Source: HGM04593 sp045634305 (GTDB lineage Bacteria; Bacteroidota; Bacteroidia; Bacteroidales; Bacteroidaceae). From it: a stretch of DNA of 12,978 nt. Position numbers and translations under genes: made by a program. Below the pieces are notes generated by a model. That model had not been told where the DNA came from, did no database searches, and saw only the letters and a list, made by a program, of their open reading frames with translations. Every line of letters starts with the position of its first letter. Positions within the stretch are counted from its first letter, which is position 1. The stretch lies in contig JAZQZZ010000027.1 of assembly GCA_045634305.1 (NCBI GenBank), positions 1-12,978 of the forward strand. Reading direction: 5' to 3'. Below, piece by piece: positions 1 through 6,697 of the stretch.

Positions 1-1102
1 CGACATGGCCTGTGCAATGGTTCTTGGTGAGAATATCGGTACCACAATCACGGCAAACATTGCGGCGTCTGTGGGTAATACCCAGGCAAAACGTGCCGCA
101 ATGTCCCACACAATCTTCAATGTATTCGGTGTCGTTTGGGCATTGATACTCTTCAAACCATTCTTGAAACTGGTGGGTTACATAACTGAAACACTGTTTG
201 GAGTGCCCAATCCTGCGGCCGACGGGTTTGTAGTGCCGGAGATGAACAATGGGGCGGTAACACCCGAAAGTACGGCTGCATTATACGGACTCTCAATGCT
301 GCACACCTTGTTCAATACCATCAATACACTTATTCTTGTATGGTTTACCGGTTGGATGGCAAAAGCTGTTTGCTGGATAATCCGTGCCCCCAAGCAGAAG
401 GAACATGAGGAGTACAGGCTCAAGTATATCTCGGCCGGTCCTCTCGCAACCCCCGAACTCTCTGTTGAACAGGCATTTGATGAGATTATCCATTTTGCCC
501 AGATATCAAGGAACGGTACAACTTATTCCAAGGATGCGGTTGCAGAAACCGATCCCGACAAGTTCGAGATGTTGAGAGCAAAACTGGTGAAATATGAGGA
601 AATCTCGGACCGCATCGAGTACGAGATTGCAACGTTCCTAAATGGCGTGTCGGCCGAGGAAGTGAGCGAAGGTACTTCGCTAAAAATCAAGGCGATGTAC
701 AAGATTGTAGGCGAACTTGAGTCTTTGGGTGATTCGGGCGAGACAATCAGCCGCATACTTTCAAGGAAAAATATACACAAAAAGAGTTTTGATGCAGCTG
801 CGCTCAAGAACCTGAATACGATGGCCGATGCAGTGCTTGCGGCATACGATGTTATGATTGAAAATCTTGAGGCAGCCCACAAGGGAACGCTCGTCGATAT
901 TGCAAATGCCTACAATGCCGAAGAGCACCTCAATACTCTACGTAACAACTACAGGGATGCCGTGATAGAGGAGATGGAGAGTGGCTCCGGCAACTACCAG
1001 ACAATGGTCTATTATATGGATATAATGAATGCCTATGAGCGGATGGGTGACTTCATGATAAACATTTCGCAGGACCTTGAACGTGGCTTTGTCAATAAGT
1101 GA
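1..1102 (+). CDS. Na+/phosphate cotransporter with PhoU-like C-terminal domain (5' partial)
   Basis: Integral inner-membrane protein that by family (Na_Pi_cotrans plus PhoU-like domain) imports phosphate with Na+. The frame is open from base 2, so the gene starts before the window; full-length relatives are roughly 550-600 residues, so about a third is missing. Visible from the first Met (base 5): a GENIGTT motif, the transporter signature normally seen as GANIGTT; hydrophobic segments around residues 35-60 and 90-125; then a soluble helical tail from about 150 onward. The tail contains SDRIEYEI, LGDSGETISRIL and NAYERMGDFMINIS, acid-rich PhoU-type helices expected to bind metal. It stops at TGA 1100-1102 and is followed at once by a terminator, so it is a separate transcription unit from the ATPase genes. 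Phosphate as substrate is inferred from the family; some members have poorly defined substrates. Confidence 0.9.
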   Translation, partial: DMACAMVLGENIGTTITANIAASVGNTQAKRAAMSHTIFNVFGVVWALILFKPFLKLVGYITETLFGVPNPAADGFVVPEMNNGAVTPESTAALYGLSMLHTLFNTINTLILVWFTGWMAKAVCWIIRAPKQKEHEEYRLKYISAGPLATPELSVEQAFDEIIHFAQISRNGTTYSKDAVAETDPDKFEMLRAKLVKYEEISDRIEYEIATFLNGVSAEEVSEGTSLKIKAMYKIVGELESLGDSGETISRILSRKNIHKKSFDAAALKNLNTMADAVLAAYDVMIENLEAAHKGTLVDIANAYNAEEHLNTLRNNYRDAVIEEMESGSGNYQTMVYYMDIMNAYERMGDFMINISQDLERGFVNK

Positions 1103-1122
1103 TTACTGACATTCATATTCGG

Positions 1123-1177
1123 AATATCGCATTGTTTCTTACATTCGATAAAGGACAATGCGATATTTATTTTGTTT
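1123..1177 (+). terminator. Intrinsic terminator after the Na+/Pi cotransporter gene
   Basis: A 13-bp perfect inverted repeat (AATATCGCATTGT at 1123-1135 with ACAATGCGATATT at 1155-1167) encloses a 19-nt loop and is followed by the T-rich run TATTTTGTTT at 1168-1177. It begins 21 bases after the stop codon and separates the transporter from the ATPase operon. Confidence 0.85.
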
Positions 1178-1243
1178 ATCTGAATTTGTATTCCTTTCTT
1201 AAAATCTTTTAAAGAATTGATATGAATATTAAATATAAAACCC

Positions 1244-1251
1244 TAACTTTG
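1244..1251 (+). promoter_or_regulatory. Candidate upstream promoter -7 box (TAACTTTG)
   Basis: Exact match to the Bacteroides sigma-ABfr -7 motif TAnnTTTG, 118 bases before the atpE start. No TTTG lies at the usual 19-21 base distance upstream; the nearest resemblance is TTGA at 1217-1220 (23-base spacer). It lies in A/T-rich DNA after the terminator, so it could start a longer leader for the ATPase operon. The call rests on the -7 motif alone. Confidence 0.35.
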
Positions 1252-1327
1252 TGAAATGTTATAATATGCTGTGAAATTGGAAAAAATAGTGTTTGAAAAA
1301 AGGAAAGCGCAATCCGATTTTTATGGT

Positions 1328-1335
1328 TAACTTTG
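1328..1335 (+). promoter_or_regulatory. Candidate proximal promoter -7 box (TAACTTTG) for the V-ATPase operon
   Basis: Second exact TAnnTTTG match, in the context GGTTAACTTTGCAAA, typical of Bacteroidales promoters. Transcription from it would start near 1342 and leave a leader of about 28 bases before atpE. No good -33 TTTG is seen at the expected spacing; the TTTG at 1292-1295 is 32 bases away. It is the most likely start point for the operon because of its position. Confidence 0.5.
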
Positions 1336-1369
1336 CAAATGTGATAACAAATAAAACAACTTTATATAT

Positions 1370-1957
1370 ATGGAAAATAAGATTCAGGAATTGACCGAAA
1401 AAATCTATGCCGAGGGCGTGGAGAAAGGTAAAGCCGAGGCTGACCGTCTTGTGTGCGAGGCAAAGGAAAATGCTGCCGAAATTGTAAAGAAGGCTCAGGC
1501 CGAGGCCGAGGCTATTGTCGCTGCTGCCAAAAAGAAGGCCGAGGAGCTTGAGGCGAACACCCGCTCCGAGATTAAGCTGTATGGTGCGCAGGCTGTCGGT
1601 GCATTGAAATCGGAGATTGCTACTGTTGTAACTGATACAATTGTGAAATCTGCCGTAAAAGAGGCTCTTGCCGGCGATTCTGTAAAGGCTATGCTCGTGA
1701 AAATTGCAGAGCGCTGGAACTCAGACGAGGCTTTGGTTATTTCAACAGCCGAGGCTGAGGAGCTCAAAGCATACTTTGCAAAGAATGCAAAGGCTTTGCT
1801 CGACAAGGGTGTAGAGATCAAACAAGTTAATGGTTTGAAGACACTTTTCTCAATTGCTCCTGCCGATGGCTCATATAAGGTTAATTTCGGTAAGGCCGAG
1901 TTCGAGGCTTTCTTCAAGTCATTCCTCCGTCCACAGATGGTAGAACTGTTATTCTAA
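1370..1957 (+). CDS. atpE: V-type ATPase subunit E (peripheral stalk)
   Basis: Subunit E is the peripheral-stalk (stator) protein that holds the catalytic A3B3 head still while the rotor turns. The 195-residue product has the family layout: an N-terminal helix of about 15-70 rich in Ala, Glu and Lys (EAKENAAEIVKKAQAEAEA), able to form a coiled coil, followed by a globular C-terminal domain from about 95 that ends in FLRPQMVELLF. The length fits the usual ~190-210. The start at 1370 follows an A/T-rich leader without a Shine-Dalgarno site, normal for Bacteroidetes. It is the first gene of the operon, 18 bases before the DUF2764 gene. In other V/A-ATPases E pairs with subunit G; no G gene is present here, so E may pair with itself or with another protein (inference). 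The family call is secure from sequence and context together. Confidence 0.88.
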   Translation: MENKIQELTEKIYAEGVEKGKAEADRLVCEAKENAAEIVKKAQAEAEAIVAAAKKKAEELEANTRSEIKLYGAQAVGALKSEIATVVTDTIVKSAVKEALAGDSVKAMLVKIAERWNSDEALVISTAEAEELKAYFAKNAKALLDKGVEIKQVNGLKTLFSIAPADGSYKVNFGKAEFEAFFKSFLRPQMVELLF

Positions 1958-1975
1958 TTTACAATACCGATTATA

Positions 1976-2815
1976 ATGGCTAACTACTATTGTCAGGTAG
2001 CGGGTTTGCCCGATGTTGCATTTGACGGCAGCAAGGCGGCTTTCACGGTGGAGCGTTTCAGGGACGAACTCTATCCCGAACTTACTGCCCGTGATGCAAA
2101 ATGCGTCGACCTGCTTTTCCTCTCAATCGACAATGCGAATATTCTTGATATTCTGAAGCATGGCGAGGAGGCAAAGATTGAGCAGGCCGGTTGCTACAGC
2201 AAGGAGGATTTGTTGGATATCATTGCCTCGGCAAAGGATGGCGATGCTCCAAGGAAGAATGTCCCATCCTACCTGTACCGCTTTTTCGATTATTATTTTG
2301 CCAACGAGAGCAACGAGAATATCATTTGGAACGATGTGTTGAGTGCATATTACTATGACTATGCGACAACTGTTTCAAATAAGTTCGTTGCCGGTTGGTT
2401 CGCTTTCAACCGCAATGTAAACAACATACTCGTTGCATTCACTGCACGCAAGTATAGAATGAACATTGCCGATGTTGTTATTGGCGATGACGAGGTCGCT
2501 TCATTGTTGCGCACCTCGGCGGCACGTGACTTTGAACTCTCGGGAATGCTGGACTATTTTGAGGCTGTGCAGCGCCTGAGCGAGAACGGTAAGTTGCAGG
2601 AACGTGAACATCAGCTCGACGAGTTACGCTGGCGTTGGCTCGACGACAACTCTGTATTCAACTACTTTACGGTTGAACGTCTTTTCGTCTTCCTGCAGAA
2701 ACTTATCATCATTGAACGTTGGGAGGCGCTCGATGCCGAGAAGGGTATGAAACGTTACAACGAGATGATTGCGGAGTTGAAGTCGGGAATGGACAAACTC
2801 TCCTTTGAGATTTAA
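1976..2815 (+). CDS. DUF2764 family V-ATPase-associated protein (candidate subunit C replacement)
   Basis: A 279-residue soluble protein recognised as DUF2764, a family found in V-type ATPase operons of Bacteroidetes and Chlamydiae between the E and A genes. No signal peptide, membrane segment or nucleotide-binding motif is visible. It appears largely helical, with a Tyr-rich stretch in the middle (AYYYDYA, near 123-130) and a charged C-terminal half including ERLFVFLQKLIIIERWEALDAE. It begins MANYYCQVAGLPD, with only 18 bases after atpE, and ends 30 bases before atpA, so it is surely co-transcribed. In Thermus and archaeal operons this slot holds subunit C (and F), which are absent here. It may therefore be the socket that joins the rotor shaft to the K ring; that role is inferred from position only, and assembly factor or regulator are alternatives. 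Family confidence is good, function unproven. Confidence 0.8.
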   Translation: MANYYCQVAGLPDVAFDGSKAAFTVERFRDELYPELTARDAKCVDLLFLSIDNANILDILKHGEEAKIEQAGCYSKEDLLDIIASAKDGDAPRKNVPSYLYRFFDYYFANESNENIIWNDVLSAYYYDYATTVSNKFVAGWFAFNRNVNNILVAFTARKYRMNIADVVIGDDEVASLLRTSAARDFELSGMLDYFEAVQRLSENGKLQEREHQLDELRWRWLDDNSVFNYFTVERLFVFLQKLIIIERWEALDAEKGMKRYNEMIAELKSGMDKLSFEI

Positions 2816-2845
2816 GGAAAAAAGGAAAACAAATTAAATATAGAT

Positions 2846-4600
2846 ATGGCTACAAAAGGAAAAGTAACCGGTGTTATAGCAAACATGGTGCTCTTGGCTG
2901 TTGACGGCCCTGTGGCGCAGAACGAGATTTGTTATATCAAGACCGGCGGCGACAGCCTGATGGCTGAGGTCATCAAGGTTAATGGCGCCAAGGTGTATGT
3001 TCAGGTTTTTGAGAGCACACGCCGTTTGAAGATTGGTGAGGAGGCAGAGTTCACCGGGCACATGCTCGAGGTTTCCCTCGCACCGGGTATGTTGTCAAAG
3101 AATTACGATGGTTTGCAGAACGACCTCGACAAGATGGAAGGCGTCTTCCTCAAGCGTGGTGACTACACCAACCCTCTCGATGAGGATAAAATCTGGCATT
3201 TCGAGCCAATCGTAAAGGTTGGCGACGTTGTCGAGGCTGCTGCATGGCTCGGTAAGGTTGAGGAAAACCACCAGAACCTAAAGATAATGGCACCTTTCGG
3301 CATCGAGGGCAAATGGACTGTGAAGTCAATTGCGGCCGAAGGCGACTACAAGATTACAGATACAATTGCTGTGATTGCTAATGCCGAGGGCGAGGAGAAA
3401 ACTCTCAATATGATTCAGAAATGGCCCGTGCGTGTTGCCATGAGCGACTACAAGGAGAAACCACGTCCATTCAAACTTCTTGAGACAGGTGTGCGTACAA
3501 TTGATACTCTCAACCCTATAGTTGAGGGTGGTACAGGCTTCATCCCCGGTCCCTTCGGTACAGGTAAGACTGTGTTGCAGCATGCTATTTCAAAGCAGGC
3601 CGAGGCTGATATCGTTATCATCGCTGCCTGCGGTGAGCGTGCCAACGAGGTTGTGGAAATCTTCACCGAGTTCCCCGAACTTATTGACCCGCATACAGGC
3701 CGCAAGCTTATGGAGCGTACAATTATCATTGCAAACACATCCAACATGCCTGTTGCAGCCCGTGAGGCTTCGGTATACACAGCAATGACAATTGCCGAGT
3801 ACTACCGTGCAATGGGTCTGCGCGTTCTGTTGATGGCCGACTCTACATCACGTTGGGCACAGGCTCTGCGCGAGATGTCGAACCGTATGGAGGAGCTCCC
3901 CGGTCCCGATGCCTTCCCAATGGATATCTCATCAATCATTGCCAACTTCTACAGCCGCGCAGGTTTCGTATACCTGAACAACGGTGAGGCCGGTTCAATC
4001 ACCTTTATCGGTACTGTATCACCTGCCGGTGGTAACCTCAAGGAGCCTGTGACCGAGAATACAAAGAAGGTGGCACGCTGTTTCTATGCTCTTGAGCAGG
4101 AACGTGCCGACAAGAAACGTTACCCGGCTGTCAACCCTATTGATTCATATTCAAAATATATAGAATATCCCGAGTTCGAGAGCTACATTACCGGCCTTGT
4201 TGGTGATGGCTGGTTGTCAATGGTGAACGAGGCAAAGACACGTCTGCAGCGTGGTAAGGAGATTGCCGAACAGATCAACATTCTTGGTGACGACGGCGTA
4301 CCTGTTGACTATCACGTGACATTCTGGAAGTCGGAGCTCATTGACTTTGTTATTCTGCAGCAGGATGCATTCGACGAGGTCGATGCCGTTACTCCGCTCG
4401 AGCGTCAGCAGGAACTTCTGAAACTCGTGACCGACATCTGTCGCGACGAGTATGAATTCGAGAACTTCCAGCACGTTACCGATTTCTTCAAGAAAGCAAT
4501 CAACATCTGCAAGCAGATGAACTATTCTGTCTTCAAGAGTGAAAAGTACAACGCATATTATGCCGAACTGATGCAGCACCTTGCGACAAAGCAGGCTTAA
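2846..4600 (+). CDS. atpA: V-type ATPase catalytic subunit A
   Basis: Catalytic subunit that binds and hydrolyses (or makes) ATP in the A3B3 head. At 584 residues it has normal length for the family. The order is an N-terminal beta-barrel (about 1-70), the bulge (non-homologous) region typical of A subunits (about 110-185), the nucleotide-binding domain, and a helical C-terminal domain. The P-loop GPFGTGKT is at 235-242 with Lys241; the GER motif at 263-265 gives the catalytic Glu264; LLMADSTSRWAQA holds the Walker B Asp332. The motif reads GERANE where many homologues have GERGNE, a small difference I would not expect to affect catalysis. The start follows A-rich DNA (AAATATAGAT). It lies 30 bases after the DUF2764 gene and 18 before atpB. 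The intact motifs indicate an active enzyme. Confidence 0.97.
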   Translation: MATKGKVTGVIANMVLLAVDGPVAQNEICYIKTGGDSLMAEVIKVNGAKVYVQVFESTRRLKIGEEAEFTGHMLEVSLAPGMLSKNYDGLQNDLDKMEGVFLKRGDYTNPLDEDKIWHFEPIVKVGDVVEAAAWLGKVEENHQNLKIMAPFGIEGKWTVKSIAAEGDYKITDTIAVIANAEGEEKTLNMIQKWPVRVAMSDYKEKPRPFKLLETGVRTIDTLNPIVEGGTGFIPGPFGTGKTVLQHAISKQAEADIVIIAACGERANEVVEIFTEFPELIDPHTGRKLMERTIIIANTSNMPVAAREASVYTAMTIAEYYRAMGLRVLLMADSTSRWAQALREMSNRMEELPGPDAFPMDISSIIANFYSRAGFVYLNNGEAGSITFIGTVSPAGGNLKEPVTENTKKVARCFYALEQERADKKRYPAVNPIDSYSKYIEYPEFESYITGLVGDGWLSMVNEAKTRLQRGKEIAEQINILGDDGVPVDYHVTFWKSELIDFVILQQDAFDEVDAVTPLERQQELLKLVTDICRDEYEFENFQHVTDFFKKAINICKQMNYSVFKSEKYNAYYAELMQHLATKQA

Positions 4601-4618
4601 CCGTTAACAAATTGAATT

Positions 4619-5938
4619 ATGGCTACAGAAGCATTCAAAAAAATATATACAAAAATCAACTCCATAACCAAGGCTACCTGTTCACTCAACGCAACAGGTG
4701 TAGGTTATGACGAACTTGCCACCGTTAACGGCAAGTTGGCTCAGGTCGTTAAGATTATGGGCGACGAGGTGACACTCCAGGTGTTCGAGGGAACCGGCGG
4801 TATTCCAACCGACGCCGAGGTCGTTTTCTTGGGTAAGGCTCCATCACTCAAGGTGAGCGACGAACTTACAGGCCGTTTCTTTAACGCCTATGGCGACCCA
4901 ATCGATGGCGGTCCTGCAGTCGAGGGCAAGGAGGTCGAGATTGGTGGTCCATCGGTGAACCCTGTCCGTCGCAAGCAGCCATCGGAACTCATAGCAACCG
5001 GTATTGCAGGTATCGACCTCAACAACACCCTTGTGACAGGTCAGAAGATTCCGTTCTTTGCCGACCCCGACCAGCCATACAACCAGGTTATGGCAAACGT
5101 GGCGATGCGTGCCGAGACCGACAAGATTATCCTTGGCGGTATGGGTATGACAAACGATGACTACCTCTACTTCAAGAACCTCTTTACAAACGCAGGTGCT
5201 CTCGACCGCATCATCTCGTTCATGAACACCACCGAAGACCCTGCCGTTGAGCGTCTGCTCATCCCCGATATGGCATTGACAGCAGCCGAGTACTTCGCTG
5301 TTGAGAAGAACCAGAAGGTGCTTGTGCTGCTCACCGACATGACAATGTATGCCGATGCCCTCTCAATCGTGTCGAACCGTATGGACCAGATTCCTTCAAA
5401 GGACTCAATGCCGGGTTCGCTCTATTCAGACCTTGCGAAAATTTATGAGAAGGCAGTGCAGTTCCCCGCAGGCGGTTCAATCACCATCATTGCTGTGACA
5501 ACTCTCTCGGGTGGCGACATCACACATGCTGTACCCGATAACACCGGTTACATCACCGAGGGTCAGTTGTTCCTTCGCCGCGACAGTGATATCGGTAAGG
5601 TTGTGGTCGACCCATTCCGTTCACTTTCACGTCTGAAGCAGCTTGTTGCCGGCAAGAAGACACGTAAGGACCACCCGCAGGTGATGAATGCTGCCGTGCG
5701 TCTCTATGCCGATGCTGCAAACGCAAAGACAAAGATGGAGAACGGTTTCGACCTCACCGATTACGACAAGCGTACACTCTCGTTTGCAAAAGAGTACTCG
5801 GACAAACTTTTGGCTATCGACGTAAACCTCAACACAACCGAGATGCTCGATGTTACATGGGGTCTGTTCTCACGTTACTTCAAGCCCGAGGAGGTTAACA
5901 TCCGTCAGGAATTTGTCGACACATATTGGAAACACTAA
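4619..5938 (+). CDS. atpB: V-type ATPase non-catalytic subunit B
   Basis: Partner of subunit A in the A3B3 head; it supplies the non-catalytic interface and an arginine that reaches the catalytic site. The product has 439 residues, at the short end of the usual 430-500. The family core is clear: GIDLNNTLVTGQKIPFF near 131-147, ITHAVPDNTGYITEGQ at 301-316, and SLSRL at 335-339 with Arg338 as the likely arginine finger. As expected for B there is no P-loop; the equivalent place reads ADPDQPYNQ at 148-156. The C-terminal region is helical and ends in DTYWKH. Eighteen bases separate it from atpA. Downstream, a 156-base gap containing a repeat element precedes atpD, larger than the other early junctions of the operon. 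Confidence 0.96.
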   Translation: MATEAFKKIYTKINSITKATCSLNATGVGYDELATVNGKLAQVVKIMGDEVTLQVFEGTGGIPTDAEVVFLGKAPSLKVSDELTGRFFNAYGDPIDGGPAVEGKEVEIGGPSVNPVRRKQPSELIATGIAGIDLNNTLVTGQKIPFFADPDQPYNQVMANVAMRAETDKIILGGMGMTNDDYLYFKNLFTNAGALDRIISFMNTTEDPAVERLLIPDMALTAAEYFAVEKNQKVLVLLTDMTMYADALSIVSNRMDQIPSKDSMPGSLYSDLAKIYEKAVQFPAGGSITIIAVTTLSGGDITHAVPDNTGYITEGQLFLRRDSDIGKVVVDPFRSLSRLKQLVAGKKTRKDHPQVMNAAVRLYADAANAKTKMENGFDLTDYDKRTLSFAKEYSDKLLAIDVNLNTTEMLDVTWGLFSRYFKPEEVNIRQEFVDTYWKH

Positions 5939-5962
5939 GATAATGATATAGATGTGGTAAGT

Positions 5963-6040
5963 GTCATTCCGACAGAGCGTAGCGACGAGGAATCTATTAC
6001 AACACGGATAATGAGATATCTCGCATTTGCTCGATATGAC
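5963..6040. repeat. Intergenic palindromic repeat element, copy 1 (atpB/atpD junction)
   Basis: The element begins GTCATTCCGACAGAGCG and continues to GACGAGGAATC at 5994; ATTCC (5966-5970) pairs with GGAAT (5989-5993). A second part contains the perfect 10-base palindrome GAGATATCTC (6013-6022) and ends in ATATGAC, so the outer ends form an inverted pair GTCAT/ATGAC. Similar GTCATTyC...GAG-containing sequences occur at 8568 and 11159. It resembles REP/MITE-like repeats I recall as common in Bacteroidales genomes. It carries no coding sequence. Confidence 0.65.
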
Positions 6041-6094
6041 ATTGATACATTATAACTGACATCTATATTGTTACAAAAATTGAGAAAATAGGAA

Positions 6095-6697
6095 ATGATA
6101 GCATTTCAATATAATAAAACATCACTTCAGCAACTCGAAAAGCAACTGAAGATGCGTGTCAGGACTCTCCCTATCATCAAGAGCAAGGAGAGCGCCCTTC
6201 GCATCGAGGTGAAGAAGTGCAAGGCCGAGATGGAATTGCATGACGAGGAGTATGCTGTCCAGCTCGAGCAGTACCGCGCGCTCTTTGCGCTGTGGAACGA
6301 GTTCGACCCCTCGCTTGTACGCACGGGCGAACTGTCGATAGGGCAGCAGAAGGTAGCAGGTGTCAAGGTGCCGGTGTTGGAGAACGCCAGCTTTGTCATC
6401 GGACGCTACAGCCTCTTCAATTCGCCAAAGTGGTTTGCCGATGGTATCGAGCTGCTCAAGGAGATGGCAATGACGGCAATACGCCGTGAATTGCTCAACC
6501 GCAAGCTGGTGTTGCTTGAACATGCACGTAAGAAGACCACTCAAAAGGTGAACCTCTTTGAAAAGGTGCAGATTCCGGGCTACCAGGATGCAATCAGAAA
6601 AATCAAACGATTTATGGAAGATGAGGAGAACCTGTCAAAGTCTTCACAGAAGATTCTGAAGTCCTTGTTGGAGCAAAGAGAGGAGGTGACAGCATGA
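6095..6697 (+). CDS. atpD: V-type ATPase subunit D (central rotor shaft)
   Basis: Subunit D is the long antiparallel coiled coil that turns inside the A3B3 head and passes torque to the membrane ring. The 200-residue product fits the family length (about 200-220). The N-terminal helix begins FQYNKTSLQQLEKQLKMR, and a long helical C-terminal part holds LLEHARKKTTQKVNLFEKVQIPGYQDAIRKIKRFMEDEE, matching the conserved end of the family. The start at 6095 follows GAAAATAGGAA. The 3' end overlaps atpI by four bases (ATGA at 6694-6697). In relatives D pairs with the small subunit F; no F gene is found here, so D may act alone or with an unlinked partner (inference). Confidence 0.95.
   Translation: MIAFQYNKTSLQQLEKQLKMRVRTLPIIKSKESALRIEVKKCKAEMELHDEEYAVQLEQYRALFALWNEFDPSLVRTGELSIGQQKVAGVKVPVLENASFVIGRYSLFNSPKWFADGIELLKEMAMTAIRRELLNRKLVLLEHARKKTTQKVNLFEKVQIPGYQDAIRKIKRFMEDEENLSKSSQKILKSLLEQREEVTA
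6681..6689 (+). promoter_or_regulatory. Strong Shine-Dalgarno site for atpI inside the atpD 3' end
   Basis: AGGAGGTGA matches the anti-Shine-Dalgarno sequence over nine bases and ends four bases before the ATG at 6694. The other genes in the window start after A/T-rich leaders without such a site. The bases also encode Glu-Glu-Val-Thr of subunit D, so chance is possible, but together with the ATGA overlap they suggest translational coupling of atpD and atpI. Confidence 0.6.

Noticed and set aside
4619..5938. Missing P-loop in subunit B as a sign of decay
   Set aside because: B subunits normally lack the P-loop; the rest of the protein, including the arginine-finger region, is intact.
6013..6022. 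GAGATATCTC palindrome as an operator for atpD
   Set aside because: It lies within the repeat element at 5963-6040 and is better explained as part of that element's symmetry.
5939..6094. A small gene for the missing F or G subunit between atpB and atpD
   Set aside because: The gap is only 156 bases, filled by a repeat, and has no plausible start, coding frame or stalk-like helix.
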